A DNA stretch of 64,000 nt from Pyxidicoccus caerfyrddinensis (GCF_010894405.1 NZ_JAAIYA010000026.1:47494-111493), one strand, 5' to 3'. Positions 52,405 to 62,141 are shown, counted from the first letter of the stretch. Numbers and translations: made by a program. The notes: generated by a model from the sequence alone, not told the origin.

Positions 52405-54366
52405 ATGGCAATGGAAGTCTTGGGACGGGCGGCGCACTCGGAGCTGGCAGTGAGCGGGCTGGGTGCTCGCGGCTCGAGTGCACGAGGGAAGGGGTGGCTG
52501 CGGCGGAGCACGTATGCGCTCCTGTTCGCCGGGCTCGTGGTGGGTTCGGATGCGGCCGCGCAGTCGACAGCGCTGGCGGGGTGGCAGTACCGGCGAATCG
52601 TGACGGTGACCGATTCCACGACGCCGACGACGCCTCCCGTTCCGCTCTCGCCTCCCACTGCGCCCTTGTCGAAGCTCCAGGTTCGTATCGACCTCAATTC
52701 GACGAATTTCGATTTCAGCAAGGCCCGGCCGGATGGGCGCGACCTGCGCGTCACCACGGGAGAGTCCGACGCTCCGCTGCCCTTCTGGATTGAGCGGTGG
52801 GGTGGGGGCACGGCCACAGTCTGGGTGAAGGTCCCCTCCATCGTCATCGGCGGGACGACCCTCCGCCTCTATTACGGCAACAGCACGGCAGTCAGCGCCG
52901 CAGATGGCCGCGCCACCTTCGAGTTCTTCGACGACTTCCAGTCCCCGGGCGCCACCCCGGGCTACTTCCAGCTCAGCGCGCCCCAGACGGTGATGGTCAA
53001 CGCGGTGTGGAAGCAGGATGAGGCGGTCCACACGATGAGCGTCGTCGAGGTCAACGATCCCAACTACCGATACTGGGGCTACTACGGTCTGCAGCGCTGT
53101 GGTGGCGTGGGTATCGCGAAGAGCAACGACCTGAACACCTGGGTGCAGGACAGCGCCCCGCTCTTCAACACGGAGCAAGAGCGTTGGCCGTCGGTCCTGT
53201 TGGAGGGGGGCACCTTCTACATGGCGCACACGGTGAACTACTGCTCCCTTCCCACGGGCATCAAGCTTCGGAAGAGCATCAATGGCACGAGCTTCTCGGA
53301 CGAGGGGACACTGGTGCCCCAGGCGACGGGGGCACTCAACCAGAACCCGACGCTCTTCCACGACCCCGTGGGGGGCAAGTACTTCCTGTACTGGTTCCAC
53401 TGGGAGAACTGGCGCTGGGAAATCCATGTCCGGCAGTCGACGACGATTGACGGACTCAAACAGGCGCTGACCACCCCTGGAGACACCAAGGTGCTCATGT
53501 CCGTGCCCGTCACGCTGGCGGCCCCGCAGATGATGTACCGCGACGGCACCTACTTCCTGGCGGTGGAGACGTTGGAGGCCGGCGTCTGGCACACGCGGAT
53601 GTACACGAGCGAGGTGCCGGATGCCGGCTTCCGCGAGCTGCCGGGCAACCCGCTACTGGGAGATGGGGCCGCGTGCTTCTTCCAGCACATCTTCGGCAAC
53701 ACGATGCATGCGTACTACTGCAAGGATTCGGGGACCCTGCAGAGCCCCGTCTGGTCCCTGGAGCACCGGACTGCGGACCTGAGCGCGGGCCGGACGCTCG
53801 CCGCCGCTCCGGCGGCGGAGCGATGGTCCGCGACGGGGGGCGCCTGGCAGACGGTCCAGGCGACCCAGCCGGATGGCACGACAGGAGCGGTGGCCCAGGG
53901 CTTCACGGTGGAAGGGCAGGTCCTCCAGTCCTCCTTCACCGGAACGGACTACGTCGTCGAAGTGAATGGGCGCCAGCTCACGGGAAGCGTCTGGGGGCTC
54001 GGAGTGCGGGGCACCGACTCGGAGAACCTCGTCTCCATCAACCTCTACGAGAACCTCGACACGCAGCAGAACCTCTACGCCTACGCCTGGGCCGGAGGGG
54101 TGCCCACGGAGAAGGCGAAGGCCGAGGTCGGCGCCATCCAGGTCAATGAATGGCACAAGCTGACGGCGAGGGTGCAGGGGGATGTCATCAGGGTCTCCGT
54201 GGACGGAGTGCACAAGCTTCAGATCACCGATACCCGCGCCAATGCTGGCAGCGGCGTGGCGCTCTACGGTGAGGCCGGCACGCGGGCGCAGTTCGACAAC
54301 GTCTTCGTGCGGAAGTTCGTCGCCAACGAGCCGGCAGTCCTCGTGGGGGCGGAGAAGGCACTCTGA
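52405..54366 (+). CDS. Secreted protein: DUF2341 + beta-propeller (GH43/GH32-like) + LamG-like domain
   Basis: 653 residues from the ATG at 52405, after GAGGAG. An unusually long n-region precedes a hydrophobic signal core (YALLFAGLVVGSDAAAQ). Residues ~60-180 match DUF2341 (WQYRRIVTVTD...LRLYYGNSTAVSAADG). The next ~300 residues have repeated strands of a five-bladed propeller (GGTFYMAHTVNYCS, NPTLFHDPVGGKYFLYWFHW, PQMMYRDGTYFLAVETLE), as in GH43/GH32/GH117-type glycosidases. The last ~170 form a LamG/3-keto-disaccharide-type sandwich (GWGLGVRG-like, QFDNVFVRKF). Likely a secreted glycan-binding or glycan-cleaving protein; catalytic residues cannot be assigned from sight. Confidence 0.8.
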   Translation: MAMEVLGRAAHSELAVSGLGARGSSARGKGWLRRSTYALLFAGLVVGSDAAAQSTALAGWQYRRIVTVTDSTTPTTPPVPLSPPTAPLSKLQVRIDLNSTNFDFSKARPDGRDLRVTTGESDAPLPFWIERWGGGTATVWVKVPSIVIGGTTLRLYYGNSTAVSAADGRATFEFFDDFQSPGATPGYFQLSAPQTVMVNAVWKQDEAVHTMSVVEVNDPNYRYWGYYGLQRCGGVGIAKSNDLNTWVQDSAPLFNTEQERWPSVLLEGGTFYMAHTVNYCSLPTGIKLRKSINGTSFSDEGTLVPQATGALNQNPTLFHDPVGGKYFLYWFHWENWRWEIHVRQSTTIDGLKQALTTPGDTKVLMSVPVTLAAPQMMYRDGTYFLAVETLEAGVWHTRMYTSEVPDAGFRELPGNPLLGDGAACFFQHIFGNTMHAYYCKDSGTLQSPVWSLEHRTADLSAGRTLAAAPAAERWSATGGAWQTVQATQPDGTTGAVAQGFTVEGQVLQSSFTGTDYVVEVNGRQLTGSVWGLGVRGTDSENLVSINLYENLDTQQNLYAYAWAGGVPTEKAKAEVGAIQVNEWHKLTARVQGDVIRVSVDGVHKLQITDTRANAGSGVALYGEAGTRAQFDNVFVRKFVANEPAVLVGAEKAL

Positions 54367-54388
54367 GGTTCCGGTAGGCTGAATGCAC

Positions 54389-54423
54389 CGCGGGCCCGAG
54401 GGGACATGCCTCCCGGGCCCGCG
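54389..54423. terminator. Strong hairpin between convergent genes
   Basis: CGCGGGCCCG (54389-54398) pairs with CGGGCCCGCG (54414-54423), continued inward by a G-rich/C-rich stem with one bulged A. It lies between the stops of the propeller protein and of the fused oxidoreductase and can fold on either strand. Confidence 0.75.
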
Positions 54424-54453
54424 AGTGCTTCATCCGAAGGTGGGCGCCGTGCC

Positions 54454-57400
54454 TCAGACGCGCTTGAGGTGCGGCGCCTTCTTGAGGAGCTGCGCCAGGT
54501 AGACGTCCGCCACCTTCTCCATGACGGTGTTGCCGCGCAGGCGCTGATTGAGGTTGACGAAGTCCACCTGGTCCAGCCGCTGGTCCTGGTTGTAGCAGGA
54601 GAACACCCACGTCTCCTTGCCGGTGAGCGGGTCCACGTGCCGCTGGAGGCACTGGGCGCAGATCTCCTTCATCATGCACTGCATCGGCGAGTTGATGGAG
54701 CCGATGGCCTCGTGGCCGGGCTTGAGGTGCGGCTGGAGCACGCCGTGCCGCGCCTCGGCCACCGCGCGCATCATCCGGTCCGAGCCGATGGCGATGATGC
54801 GGTCCACCTCCGCCAGGGAGATGACGGGCGCCGGGCCCAGCTTGTTCTCCGCGTAGGCCAGCATCGCCTGCACCACGTTGCCCCGGAACGCCGAGTCCTG
54901 CGGGCGCCGCGGCGCAATGGTGTCGCCCGTGTCCACGGACCACACAATCTGGTCCGTGCCGGCCTCAATCTCGTCCTGCTTGAAGGAGTCCGACTTCTGC
55001 CGGTAGCCGGCGAAGTAGACGACGCGGCAGCCGGCCGCCTTGAGCGAGCGGGCGATGGAGAAGAGCACCGCGTTGCCCAGGCCGCCGCCCACGAGCGCCA
55101 CCGTCTCGTTGTGGCCGATTTCCGTGGGCGCGCCGGTGGGGCCCATCAGCACCACCTGCTCGCCCGGCGTGAGCGCCGCGCACAGGCGCGAGGACGAGCC
55201 CATCTCCAGGACGATGGTGCCCATCAGCCCCTTCTCCTTGTCCACCCACGCGCCGGTGAGGGCCAGGCCCTCCATGGTGAGGCGCATGCCGTCCACCACG
55301 GGCGCGTTCCGCTCGAAGTTCTGCAGGCGGTAGAACTGGCCGGGGGAGAAGTGGCTCGCCGCGAAGGGCGCGCGGACCACCACTTCCACAATCGTCGGGG
55401 TCAGCCGGTTGACGGCGACGACGGTGGCCGTGAAGGCCTCGTCCAGCTTCGCGAAGTGCGCGGCGCGCTGCTCCTCGCGGCGGGCCTGGGCCAGGTCATC
55501 GTTGAAGTCCATGGCCGCCACCTCCTTCGCGTACAGGCGCGCCACTTCCGGGTGGCCGTCCTTCGCGCTGGCCATGGCCTTCACCACGTTGCCCGCGTAG
55601 GTGGGGTGGTTGTCGCCATAGAAGGAGATGAGGTGGCCGTCCTTCCGGTACGACGTGAAGAAGCCCGCCTTCGCCGCCGGGTCCTCCTTGGCCTTCACGG
55701 GCTTCAGCTCGAAGCCGTCCGCGGCCTCCACCAACTCGTGGCCCTGGAAGTACTCCCCGCGCGCGTCGAGCTGGAAGGTGCCCGGGTATTCCTTCTCGTA
55801 CGTGACGTTGGGCGACGTGCCGGCGGCGACGCATACCGTGCGCGCGGGCAACTCGAAGAACTGGCCGCTGCCCTTGAGCTTGCCGTCCACCGTCACCTGT
55901 CGCTCGAAGCGCAGCGCGCGCACCGCGCCGGACGCGTCCGGCAGCGCCTCCACGGGGCTCATGCGCTCGATGAAGCGGATGCCCTCCTCGAGCGCCTTGG
56001 TGACTTCCTCGTGGTTGAGGCGGTAGGCGGGGGACTCGGTGAGGCCGCGGCGGTAGACGAGGCTGACGCCGCCCCAGCCGCGCACCAGCTTGATGAAGTC
56101 CGGGTTGCGCCCCTCGGCCTGGGCCTTCTCGCGCTCGGCGCGCACCGCGCGGCCGTGCTCCAGGAAGGTCTGGTAGGAGGCCCGCTCCTCGGCGTCGAGG
56201 CGGGCCAGCACGCCCTCCTCGCCGAGGTCCGCCACCAGCCGCTCGTGGCGGGCGAGCGTCTTCTCCACCTGCACCGGGTAGTACGCCATCAGCTCGGTGG
56301 CGGTGTCGATGCCGGTGAGGCCGCCGCCGATGACGATGGCGGGCAGCTGCACCTGGAGGTTGGCCAGCGAGTCCTTCTTGAAGGCGCCGGTGAGCTGCAG
56401 CGCCATGAGGAAGTCGCTCGCCTTGCGGATGCCCCGGATGAGGTTGTTCTTCATCCCGATGATGGTGGGGCGGCCCGCGCCTGCGGCGATGGCGATGTGG
56501 TCGAAGCCCAGCTCCCACGCGTCTTCAATCGTCAGCGTGCCACCGAAGCGCACGCCGCCGTAGATGCGGAAGCCCTCGCGGCGCGCGAGCGTGAGGTGGA
56601 TGAGCGTGAGGAAGTTCTTGTCCCAGCGCACGGTGATTCCGTACTCGGACACGCCGCCGAAGCCCTCCAGCACGCGCTCGTCCAGCTCGCTGGTGAGCGC
56701 GGACCAGTCGCGGATGGGGCGCATGGCGCGGCCGTTGCGGCCCACCAGTTCATCCGGGAAGGGCTCGATCTTGAGGCCGTCCACGCCGGTGACGCCGAAG
56801 CCCTCGTTGAGCAGGTAGTGCGACAGCGTGTAGCCGGCGGGGCCCAGGCCCACCACCAGCACGTTGCGGCCCACGTAGGGCAGGGCGTACGGGCGGCGGA
56901 CGTTGAGCGGATTCCAGCGCGTGAGCAGCCCGTAGATTTCGAAGCCCCAGGGCAAATCCAGCACGTCCGTGAGGGTGGCCGTCTCCGCCAGGGGGATGTT
57001 CACCGGCTCCTGCTTCTGGAAGATGCACGCCTTCATGCAGTCATTGCAGATGCGGTGGCCGGTGCCGGGGCACATCGGGTTGTCGAGCGTCACCATGGCC
57101 AGCGCGGCCACGGAGTTGCCCTCGCGCTTGAGCAGGTGCGCCTCGGAGATGCGCTCGTCGAGCGGGCACCCGTTGAGCGGAATCCCCAGCGGGTTCTTCT
57201 TGAAGCTGTGCCCCTCCGCCACCGGGTCCTTCGCGGGGAAGCCCTTGGAGCACGAGTCCTTCGAGCGCTCGTGGCAGATGACGCAGTAGTCGACTTCGTT
57301 CATCACGTCGCGCGGGGTGCCGCGGCGGTCCGTGAGCTTGAAGCCGTCGCGGTGGCGCAGGTGGTGCTCGTCCCCCTCCGTGATTTCGGGCAGCTCCGGG

Positions 57401-58233
57401 TCCGGCCGCTTCAGCTGGACGAGCTGGTCGAACACCAGCGGCTTGGGAATCCGGTGCGTGGGCCACGCGTGGAAGATGTCCTTCGTCTCCGGGTGCAGGG
57501 CGCGCGCGTACGTCCAGCGGTCCGCCAGCGACAGCAGCGCGCGGATGGCCTGCAGCTCCGCGGCGTCGTCGCCCTGGGTGACGAGGCTGGAGCCGAAGGC
57601 GTCACGGCCCTCCGGCGTGGACACGAGCCCCTCGCGCAGCGCCGCCCAGCGGGCGCGCATCGCCTCCGCGCGCGGCTGCAGCTCCGCGGGGAGGCTGCCG
57701 GCGAACAGCCGCTCCAGGTCCATCAGCGTGAGGACGGACTCGGCCAGGCCACGCTCCAAATCGCCCGTGGCCAGCGCCTCCGGGAAGCCGAGCTGCATCA
57801 GCAGCCGCATGCGCGCGTCCAGCGAGGGGAACTCGGCCAGCGAGGGGCGGTCCGCGGCGCCCTTCTTGAAAACGCGGCGGGTGATGAACTCGCGCTTGAA
57901 GTCGAAGAGGGGCAGCTCGCCCTTGAGGCGGCCGGCCAGGCGCTCCAGCTCCGACTCGAGGCGGAAGAGCTTCGCGACGAAGCGCGACACGTGGCGGGAC
58001 ACGCGCACGAGCAGGTCCGACTCGGCGGGGCCGGTGACGCTGGTGCCCCCGGACTTTCGGTACGCCTCGTAGCTCTGGAAGAGCTCGGGCTCGTCCTCGG
58101 CGAGCTGCGCGTCGAAGCGCTCCATCAGCCGGCGCAGGCCGCGCGGGCGGTAGAGGTCCTCGAAGGTAAAGCCCGGCAGGCCCAGGGTGAGGGTGGGAGC
58201 GGAGTCGGAGGGCAGGTCGGTCAAGGCGCGCAT
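54454..58233 (-). CDS. Fused flavin/iron-sulfur oxidoreductase (NfnB-like + NfnA-like)
   Basis: 1259 residues. N-terminal ~300 residues: helical, unassigned. Then an eight-Cys set (C317, C320, C328, C356, C388, C396, C399, C403) like the 4Fe-4S domain of GltD/NfnB. A GltD-type FAD/NAD(P) domain follows (VVGLGPAGYTL ~460, AIVIGGGLTGID later), then a C-terminal ferredoxin-reductase module (HFSPGQFYRLQNF, VGGGLGNAVLF) ending in a four-Cys 2Fe-2S motif (C1186, C1192, C1195, C1213) like NfnA or the dihydroorotate dehydrogenase electron-transfer subunit. All parts in one chain suggests NAD(P)H/ferredoxin electron transfer, possibly bifurcating. Neither donor nor acceptor is certain. Single gene, no partner adjacent. 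Confidence 0.88.
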   Translation of the reverse strand: MRALTDLPSDSAPTLTLGLPGFTFEDLYRPRGLRRLMERFDAQLAEDEPELFQSYEAYRKSGGTSVTGPAESDLLVRVSRHVSRFVAKLFRLESELERLAGRLKGELPLFDFKREFITRRVFKKGAADRPSLAEFPSLDARMRLLMQLGFPEALATGDLERGLAESVLTLMDLERLFAGSLPAELQPRAEAMRARWAALREGLVSTPEGRDAFGSSLVTQGDDAAELQAIRALLSLADRWTYARALHPETKDIFHAWPTHRIPKPLVFDQLVQLKRPDPELPEITEGDEHHLRHRDGFKLTDRRGTPRDVMNEVDYCVICHERSKDSCSKGFPAKDPVAEGHSFKKNPLGIPLNGCPLDERISEAHLLKREGNSVAALAMVTLDNPMCPGTGHRICNDCMKACIFQKQEPVNIPLAETATLTDVLDLPWGFEIYGLLTRWNPLNVRRPYALPYVGRNVLVVGLGPAGYTLSHYLLNEGFGVTGVDGLKIEPFPDELVGRNGRAMRPIRDWSALTSELDERVLEGFGGVSEYGITVRWDKNFLTLIHLTLARREGFRIYGGVRFGGTLTIEDAWELGFDHIAIAAGAGRPTIIGMKNNLIRGIRKASDFLMALQLTGAFKKDSLANLQVQLPAIVIGGGLTGIDTATELMAYYPVQVEKTLARHERLVADLGEEGVLARLDAEERASYQTFLEHGRAVRAEREKAQAEGRNPDFIKLVRGWGGVSLVYRRGLTESPAYRLNHEEVTKALEEGIRFIERMSPVEALPDASGAVRALRFERQVTVDGKLKGSGQFFELPARTVCVAAGTSPNVTYEKEYPGTFQLDARGEYFQGHELVEAADGFELKPVKAKEDPAAKAGFFTSYRKDGHLISFYGDNHPTYAGNVVKAMASAKDGHPEVARLYAKEVAAMDFNDDLAQARREEQRAAHFAKLDEAFTATVVAVNRLTPTIVEVVVRAPFAASHFSPGQFYRLQNFERNAPVVDGMRLTMEGLALTGAWVDKEKGLMGTIVLEMGSSSRLCAALTPGEQVVLMGPTGAPTEIGHNETVALVGGGLGNAVLFSIARSLKAAGCRVVYFAGYRQKSDSFKQDEIEAGTDQIVWSVDTGDTIAPRRPQDSAFRGNVVQAMLAYAENKLGPAPVISLAEVDRIIAIGSDRMMRAVAEARHGVLQPHLKPGHEAIGSINSPMQCMMKEICAQCLQRHVDPLTGKETWVFSCYNQDQRLDQVDFVNLNQRLRGNTVMEKVADVYLAQLLKKAPHLKRV

Positions 58234-58483
58234 ATCACTGAAGGTGTGGGAGGAACCTGGGGGAACGGCTCTCGGGCGGGGCCTATTTCGCGGTCAGTCG
58301 CCCGGAATGCAAGCGGGCTCAGCACCGGGCGTGAAGGACGGCGATGGGAGCGATTGGCCCGGCTTCGGTTGTAACGCGGCCGGCCGCCCAAGGCACCACA
58401 CCCCGCGTCATGCTCCGTGTGAGGCACGTCCCACCCACCTGCCGTGTTGTGGGGGCCCGCCCCCAGGGATACGGTGCGCGGCC

Positions 58484-59419
58484 ATGACGGAACGCGCCCA
58501 CCGCCGCCATGCGGAGCCCCACCTCGCTCCGGTGCCCGACGCCTGCTACCTGTGCAAGGGAGGCCGGCTGCGGATGAAGTTCCCGGCCCGCGGCGGCGGA
58601 CAGCCCGAGGGCGCGGCGGCCTACAACTGCACCTCCTTTGGCCACCGGAGCCACCCGCCTATCTGGGAATGCGAGGACTGCGGGATGCTCTTCCAGTGGC
58701 CCATGCGCTCGGCGCAGGAGCTGCTGTCGGCGTATCAGGGCGTGGAGGATCCGCTGTACGTGGCGGAGAAGGAGAACCGCTACCACACGTTCCGCAAGGT
58801 GGTGCGGGCGCTGGGGCCGCCGCTGGGGCGGACGCTGCTCGATGTGGGCGCCTACTGCGGCTACTTCCTGGACGTGGCGCGCGAGGCCGGCTTCCGCCCG
58901 GAGGGGCTGGAGCTGTCGCACTGGGCGGCGGGGCACGCGCGCTCGCTGGGCTTCACCGTGCACGGGGTTCCGCTGGCGGAGCTGGCGGCGCGGGGCGTCC
59001 AGTACGACGTGGTGACGCTGTGGGACGTGGTGGAGCACTTCGCGGACCCGCGCACCGAGCTGGAGGCCGCGTTCCGGCTGGTGCGCCCTGGCGGCCGCAT
59101 CTACCTGTCCACCATCGACGCGGGCAGCCTGGTGGCCCGGCTCATGGGGGGCCAGTGGCCGTGGCTGATGGACATGCACCTGTTCTATTTCGGCCGGCGC
59201 ACCCTGGCGACGCTGCTGGAAGGGGTGGGCTTCCACGTGAAGGACACGCGGACGTACACGCACATCATCTCCGCGGACTACCTGCTGCGGAAGGTGGGTG
59301 CGAGCTTCCGTCCCGCGGCGCCGGTGCTGGAGCTGGCCCGGCGCGTGGTTCCGGGGGCGTGGGCCATTCCGTTCAACCTGGGCGACAACATGCTGATGGC
59401 CGCCGAGCGGCCAGCCTGA
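58484..59419 (+). CDS. Zinc-ribbon class I SAM methyltransferase
   Basis: 311 residues from the ATG at 58484. An N-terminal metal site is formed by C21-x2-C24 and C63-x2-C66 (ECEDCGMLFQWP). The SAM domain follows: LLDVGAYCGYFLDVAREAGF (~115-134), GLELSHWAAGHA, TLWDVVEHFADP and LVRPGGRIYLSTID. This zinc-finger plus methyltransferase form is common among sugar and polyketide C-methyltransferases; the substrate here is unknown. The next gene, a large membrane protein, begins 12 bp later, so both probably serve cell-surface glycan synthesis. It diverges from the oxidoreductase across 250 bp without a visible gene. Confidence 0.88.
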   Translation: MTERAHRRHAEPHLAPVPDACYLCKGGRLRMKFPARGGGQPEGAAAYNCTSFGHRSHPPIWECEDCGMLFQWPMRSAQELLSAYQGVEDPLYVAEKENRYHTFRKVVRALGPPLGRTLLDVGAYCGYFLDVAREAGFRPEGLELSHWAAGHARSLGFTVHGVPLAELAARGVQYDVVTLWDVVEHFADPRTELEAAFRLVRPGGRIYLSTIDAGSLVARLMGGQWPWLMDMHLFYFGRRTLATLLEGVGFHVKDTRTYTHIISADYLLRKVGASFRPAAPVLELARRVVPGAWAIPFNLGDNMLMAAERPA

Positions 59420-59431
59420 CCCTCACCGTCT

Positions 59432-61324
59432 ATGTCCTCACTTCCGCGGCGGGTGCTCCACCCGCTGGTGCTGCTGGCGTTCTCGCTGCTGTCCGCGTTC
59501 CACACCTGGCCGCTGCTGTCGAAGCTCAAGGGCCACGTCGCGGGCGGGCGCGAGGATGTGCTGATGAACATGTGGCACCTCTGGTGGATGCGCCAGGCCA
59601 CGTGGGTGGAGCCGCAGAACCCCTTCTTCACGCCGCTCTTGCACTGGCCGCTGGGCGCGGAGCTGTACTGGCACACGCTGTCGCCCGCGAAGACGCTGTG
59701 GGGCGTGGTGCTGCTGCCCTTCATGCGCGTGGAGACGGCCTACAACCTCGTCCTCTTCGGCACCTTCGTGCTGACGGGGTACACGGCGTGGCTGCTGCTG
59801 GACTATCTGCTGACGCGTGCGGGCTTCGAGCCTGGCCTCGCGGCGGTGGCGGCGCTGGCGGGCGCGTGCGTGTTCAACTTCTCGCGCTACCACCTCAGCC
59901 ACTCGATTGCGCACCTCAACCTGTCCGCGCTGGAGGGCATCCCCCTCTACCTGTTCTTCTTCCTGCGCTGGCTGGACGAGGGCAAGCGCCGGTGGCTCGT
60001 GGGCGTCGCGCTGGCCGCGCTCTACACGCTACTGTGTGACTATTACTACCTGCTCTACATCGCGCTCTTCTCCTTCCTGTGGGTGGTGGCGGAGCGCTGG
60101 CGTCGCGGGCCGCTGTTGTCGCTGGACACGCTGAAGGACCCGGGCATGCGCCGGGCGGGCCTGGCGGCGCTGGCCGCGGGCCTGGCGTGCGTGCCGCCGG
60201 TGGTGCCGCTGCTCCTGCATGCCTTCCCCGCGCCGCTGGCCATCCACCACGGGGACTCCGACTACTTCACCGACCTGTACGCCTTCTTCCTCCCGGACAC
60301 GCTGTCGGGCTGGGTGGAGTCGATGCCGGCTTGGGCCCAGGAATTCTCAGGGGGGCTGGTGCGCGGGAAGATGTCGAGCAACGCGGAGGAGGCGGGCACC
60401 TTCCTCGGGTGGCTCACGCCGCTGCTGGCCGTCTTCGCGCTCTGGCGCGGCGTGCCCGAGGGCCGGCGCTGGGCGGGGCTGGGGCTGGGCTTCGCGGTGC
60501 TGTCCATGGGCACGGTGCTGAACATCGGCCTCTCCGACAGGGTGTCTCCGGCGGTGCTGCTGCTCGCCGTGACGCTCGTGGTGGGGTGGGCGCCAGCGTG
60601 GCGCGGGCGCTCCTGGCACCGGGACGTGGTGGTGCTGCTGGGGCTGTGCACGCTGCTGTCATCGCTGACGCCGCTCACCTCGTTCGATCAGCCGCTGCTG
60701 GTGCAGGTGCCCATGCCCTACGTGGTCTTCAAACACGTGGTGCCGCTGTTCTCCCGCGGCGGCATGCCGGTGCGCTTCGAGCTGCTCACGACGCTGGCCC
60801 TGAGTGTCCTCGTCGCCTTCGCGGCGGCGCACCTGGGGCGCCTGGCGTCCCAGCGCGGCGCGGCGGCGGGCCTGGTCGTGGCGCTGGCCGTGGCGCTGGT
60901 GCCGAACGTGGAGTACCTCGGCAAGCCGCTGCCCATGCCGGAGCTGCCGAAGCTGCCGCCCATCTTCGACGAGATTCGCTTCGCGCCCATGCCGGCGGCC
61001 GTCTTCACGGACAACGTGCTGGGGCAGTGGGAGCAGATCTACCACCAGAAGCCGGTGTCCTTCGCGCGCCTGTCACGGCTGCCGGTGCGCGAGGCGGCCA
61101 TGCTGGAGCAGCGCATCTTCCGCGCGCTGGAGGGACTCAACGGCGTGGTGGGGAGGGTGTCCGACGAGGAGCGCGAGGAGATGCGACGCTTCCTGAAGGA
61201 CAACCACTTCCGCTGGTACGTCACGCACTACAACCATCCGATGCGTCACCGCTTCGTGGTGGAGGAGCTGGGCGGGGAGCTGGCGTACCAGGACGGCTAC
61301 GTCACCGTGTACCGCTTCCCGTGA
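59432..61324 (+). CDS. Large multi-pass membrane protein, GT-C/YfhO-like
   Basis: 630 residues with about 11-13 predicted membrane helices and a soluble C-terminal part (~510-630). The first large loop holds GGREDVLMNMWHLWWMRQ, with acidic residues placed as in GT-C glycosyltransferases, and FNFSRYHLSHSIAHLN lies in a later loop. No specific family is named with certainty; a polyprenyl-linked sugar transferase is likely. Coupled to the zinc-ribbon methyltransferase (12-bp gap). Its end overlaps the convergent GT2 gene by 23 bp. Confidence 0.8.
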   Translation: MSSLPRRVLHPLVLLAFSLLSAFHTWPLLSKLKGHVAGGREDVLMNMWHLWWMRQATWVEPQNPFFTPLLHWPLGAELYWHTLSPAKTLWGVVLLPFMRVETAYNLVLFGTFVLTGYTAWLLLDYLLTRAGFEPGLAAVAALAGACVFNFSRYHLSHSIAHLNLSALEGIPLYLFFFLRWLDEGKRRWLVGVALAALYTLLCDYYYLLYIALFSFLWVVAERWRRGPLLSLDTLKDPGMRRAGLAALAAGLACVPPVVPLLLHAFPAPLAIHHGDSDYFTDLYAFFLPDTLSGWVESMPAWAQEFSGGLVRGKMSSNAEEAGTFLGWLTPLLAVFALWRGVPEGRRWAGLGLGFAVLSMGTVLNIGLSDRVSPAVLLLAVTLVVGWAPAWRGRSWHRDVVVLLGLCTLLSSLTPLTSFDQPLLVQVPMPYVVFKHVVPLFSRGGMPVRFELLTTLALSVLVAFAAAHLGRLASQRGAAAGLVVALAVALVPNVEYLGKPLPMPELPKLPPIFDEIRFAPMPAAVFTDNVLGQWEQIYHQKPVSFARLSRLPVREAAMLEQRIFRALEGLNGVVGRVSDEEREEMRRFLKDNHFRWYVTHYNHPMRHRFVVEELGGELAYQDGYVTVYRFP

Positions 61325-62141
61325 CGCTGGAGGGCAGGGCCTCCTGCGCCGAGCGCGGCGCGGGGGCGGGAAGGGACAGCCGCTCCAGCCGCCGCCGGAG
61401 CTGAATCAGGCCCCAGAACATGCGCAGCCCATCCAGGCCGGGGATGACCTTGGAGCCGCCGAAGTCCTCCCAGTCGATGGGGACTTCCAGCGCGCGGGCG
61501 CCCTGGCGCTTGAGCAGCGCGAGCAGCTCGATGTCCAGGAGCCAGCGCTCTTCGCGCAGCACGTCCAGCAGCGGGCGCAGCAGGGCGGCGCGGATGAGCT
61601 TCACGCCGCACTGGGTGTCGTAGAAGTGCAGGCCGAAGTTGGAGTCCGTCAGCGTGGCGAAGACGCGCCCCTGCAGGTGGCGGTGGAGATTGCGCACCAC
61701 GCGGCGGCCGGCCATGAGGATGCGCGAGCCGGCAATCACATCCGTGTCCCGCCCGGTGGAAGAGGCCGTCAGCTCCACGAGTCGGTGCAGCTCCTCCGCG
61801 CTGATGGCGCCGTCCGCGTCCACGAAGCCCAGCCACGTGGCGCTGGGAGAGGCGCTGCGCCAGCCCAGCCGGATGGCCGAGCCCTTGCCCTGGTTGCGCG
61901 GGGCCGCCACGTAGGTGAAGCGGTGCTGAGCGCCCTTCGCGGTGAGCCGGGACTGGGCCTCCTCCACACAGGCACGCTGGAGCGCGGCGTGCTCGGGGCG
62001 GCTGCCGTCGTCCACGACGATGAACTCCACCGGCGGGGCGGGACGCTCCAGGAAGACGCGCGTCAGCTCCCCCACGAAGCGGGGCAGGCGCTGGCCCTCG
62101 TTGTAGGCGGGGATGACCACGCTGATGACAGGCTCGTCCAC
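61302..62141 (-). CDS. GT2 glycosyltransferase, dolichyl-phosphate glucose/mannose synthase-like
   Basis: 279 residues, GTG start. GT-A fold: ISVVIPAYNEGQRLP, VEFIVVDDGSR, NQGKGSAIRLG and FVDADGAISAEEL (DxD metal site), then FYDTQCGVKLIRAALL and WLLDIELLALLKR, all typical of DPM1/DPG synthases that load sugar onto a polyprenyl phosphate carrier. The lack of membrane helices fits a peripheral enzyme. It could supply the lipid-linked sugar used by the neighbouring GT-C-like protein, which is encoded on the opposite strand. A 242-bp gap with no evident gene separates it from the next gene upstream. Confidence 0.9.
   Translation of the reverse strand: MDEPVISVVIPAYNEGQRLPRFVGELTRVFLERPAPPVEFIVVDDGSRPEHAALQRACVEEAQSRLTAKGAQHRFTYVAAPRNQGKGSAIRLGWRSASPSATWLGFVDADGAISAEELHRLVELTASSTGRDTDVIAGSRILMAGRRVVRNLHRHLQGRVFATLTDSNFGLHFYDTQCGVKLIRAALLRPLLDVLREERWLLDIELLALLKRQGARALEVPIDWEDFGGSKVIPGLDGLRMFWGLIQLRRRLERLSLPAPAPRSAQEALPSSVTGSGTR

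Noticed and set aside
54406..58374. Open frame of about 1320 codons on the plus strand opposite the fused oxidoreductase
   Set aside because: No domains, extreme Arg/Val/His/Leu/Gln composition; the minus strand has complete flavin and iron-sulfur motifs.
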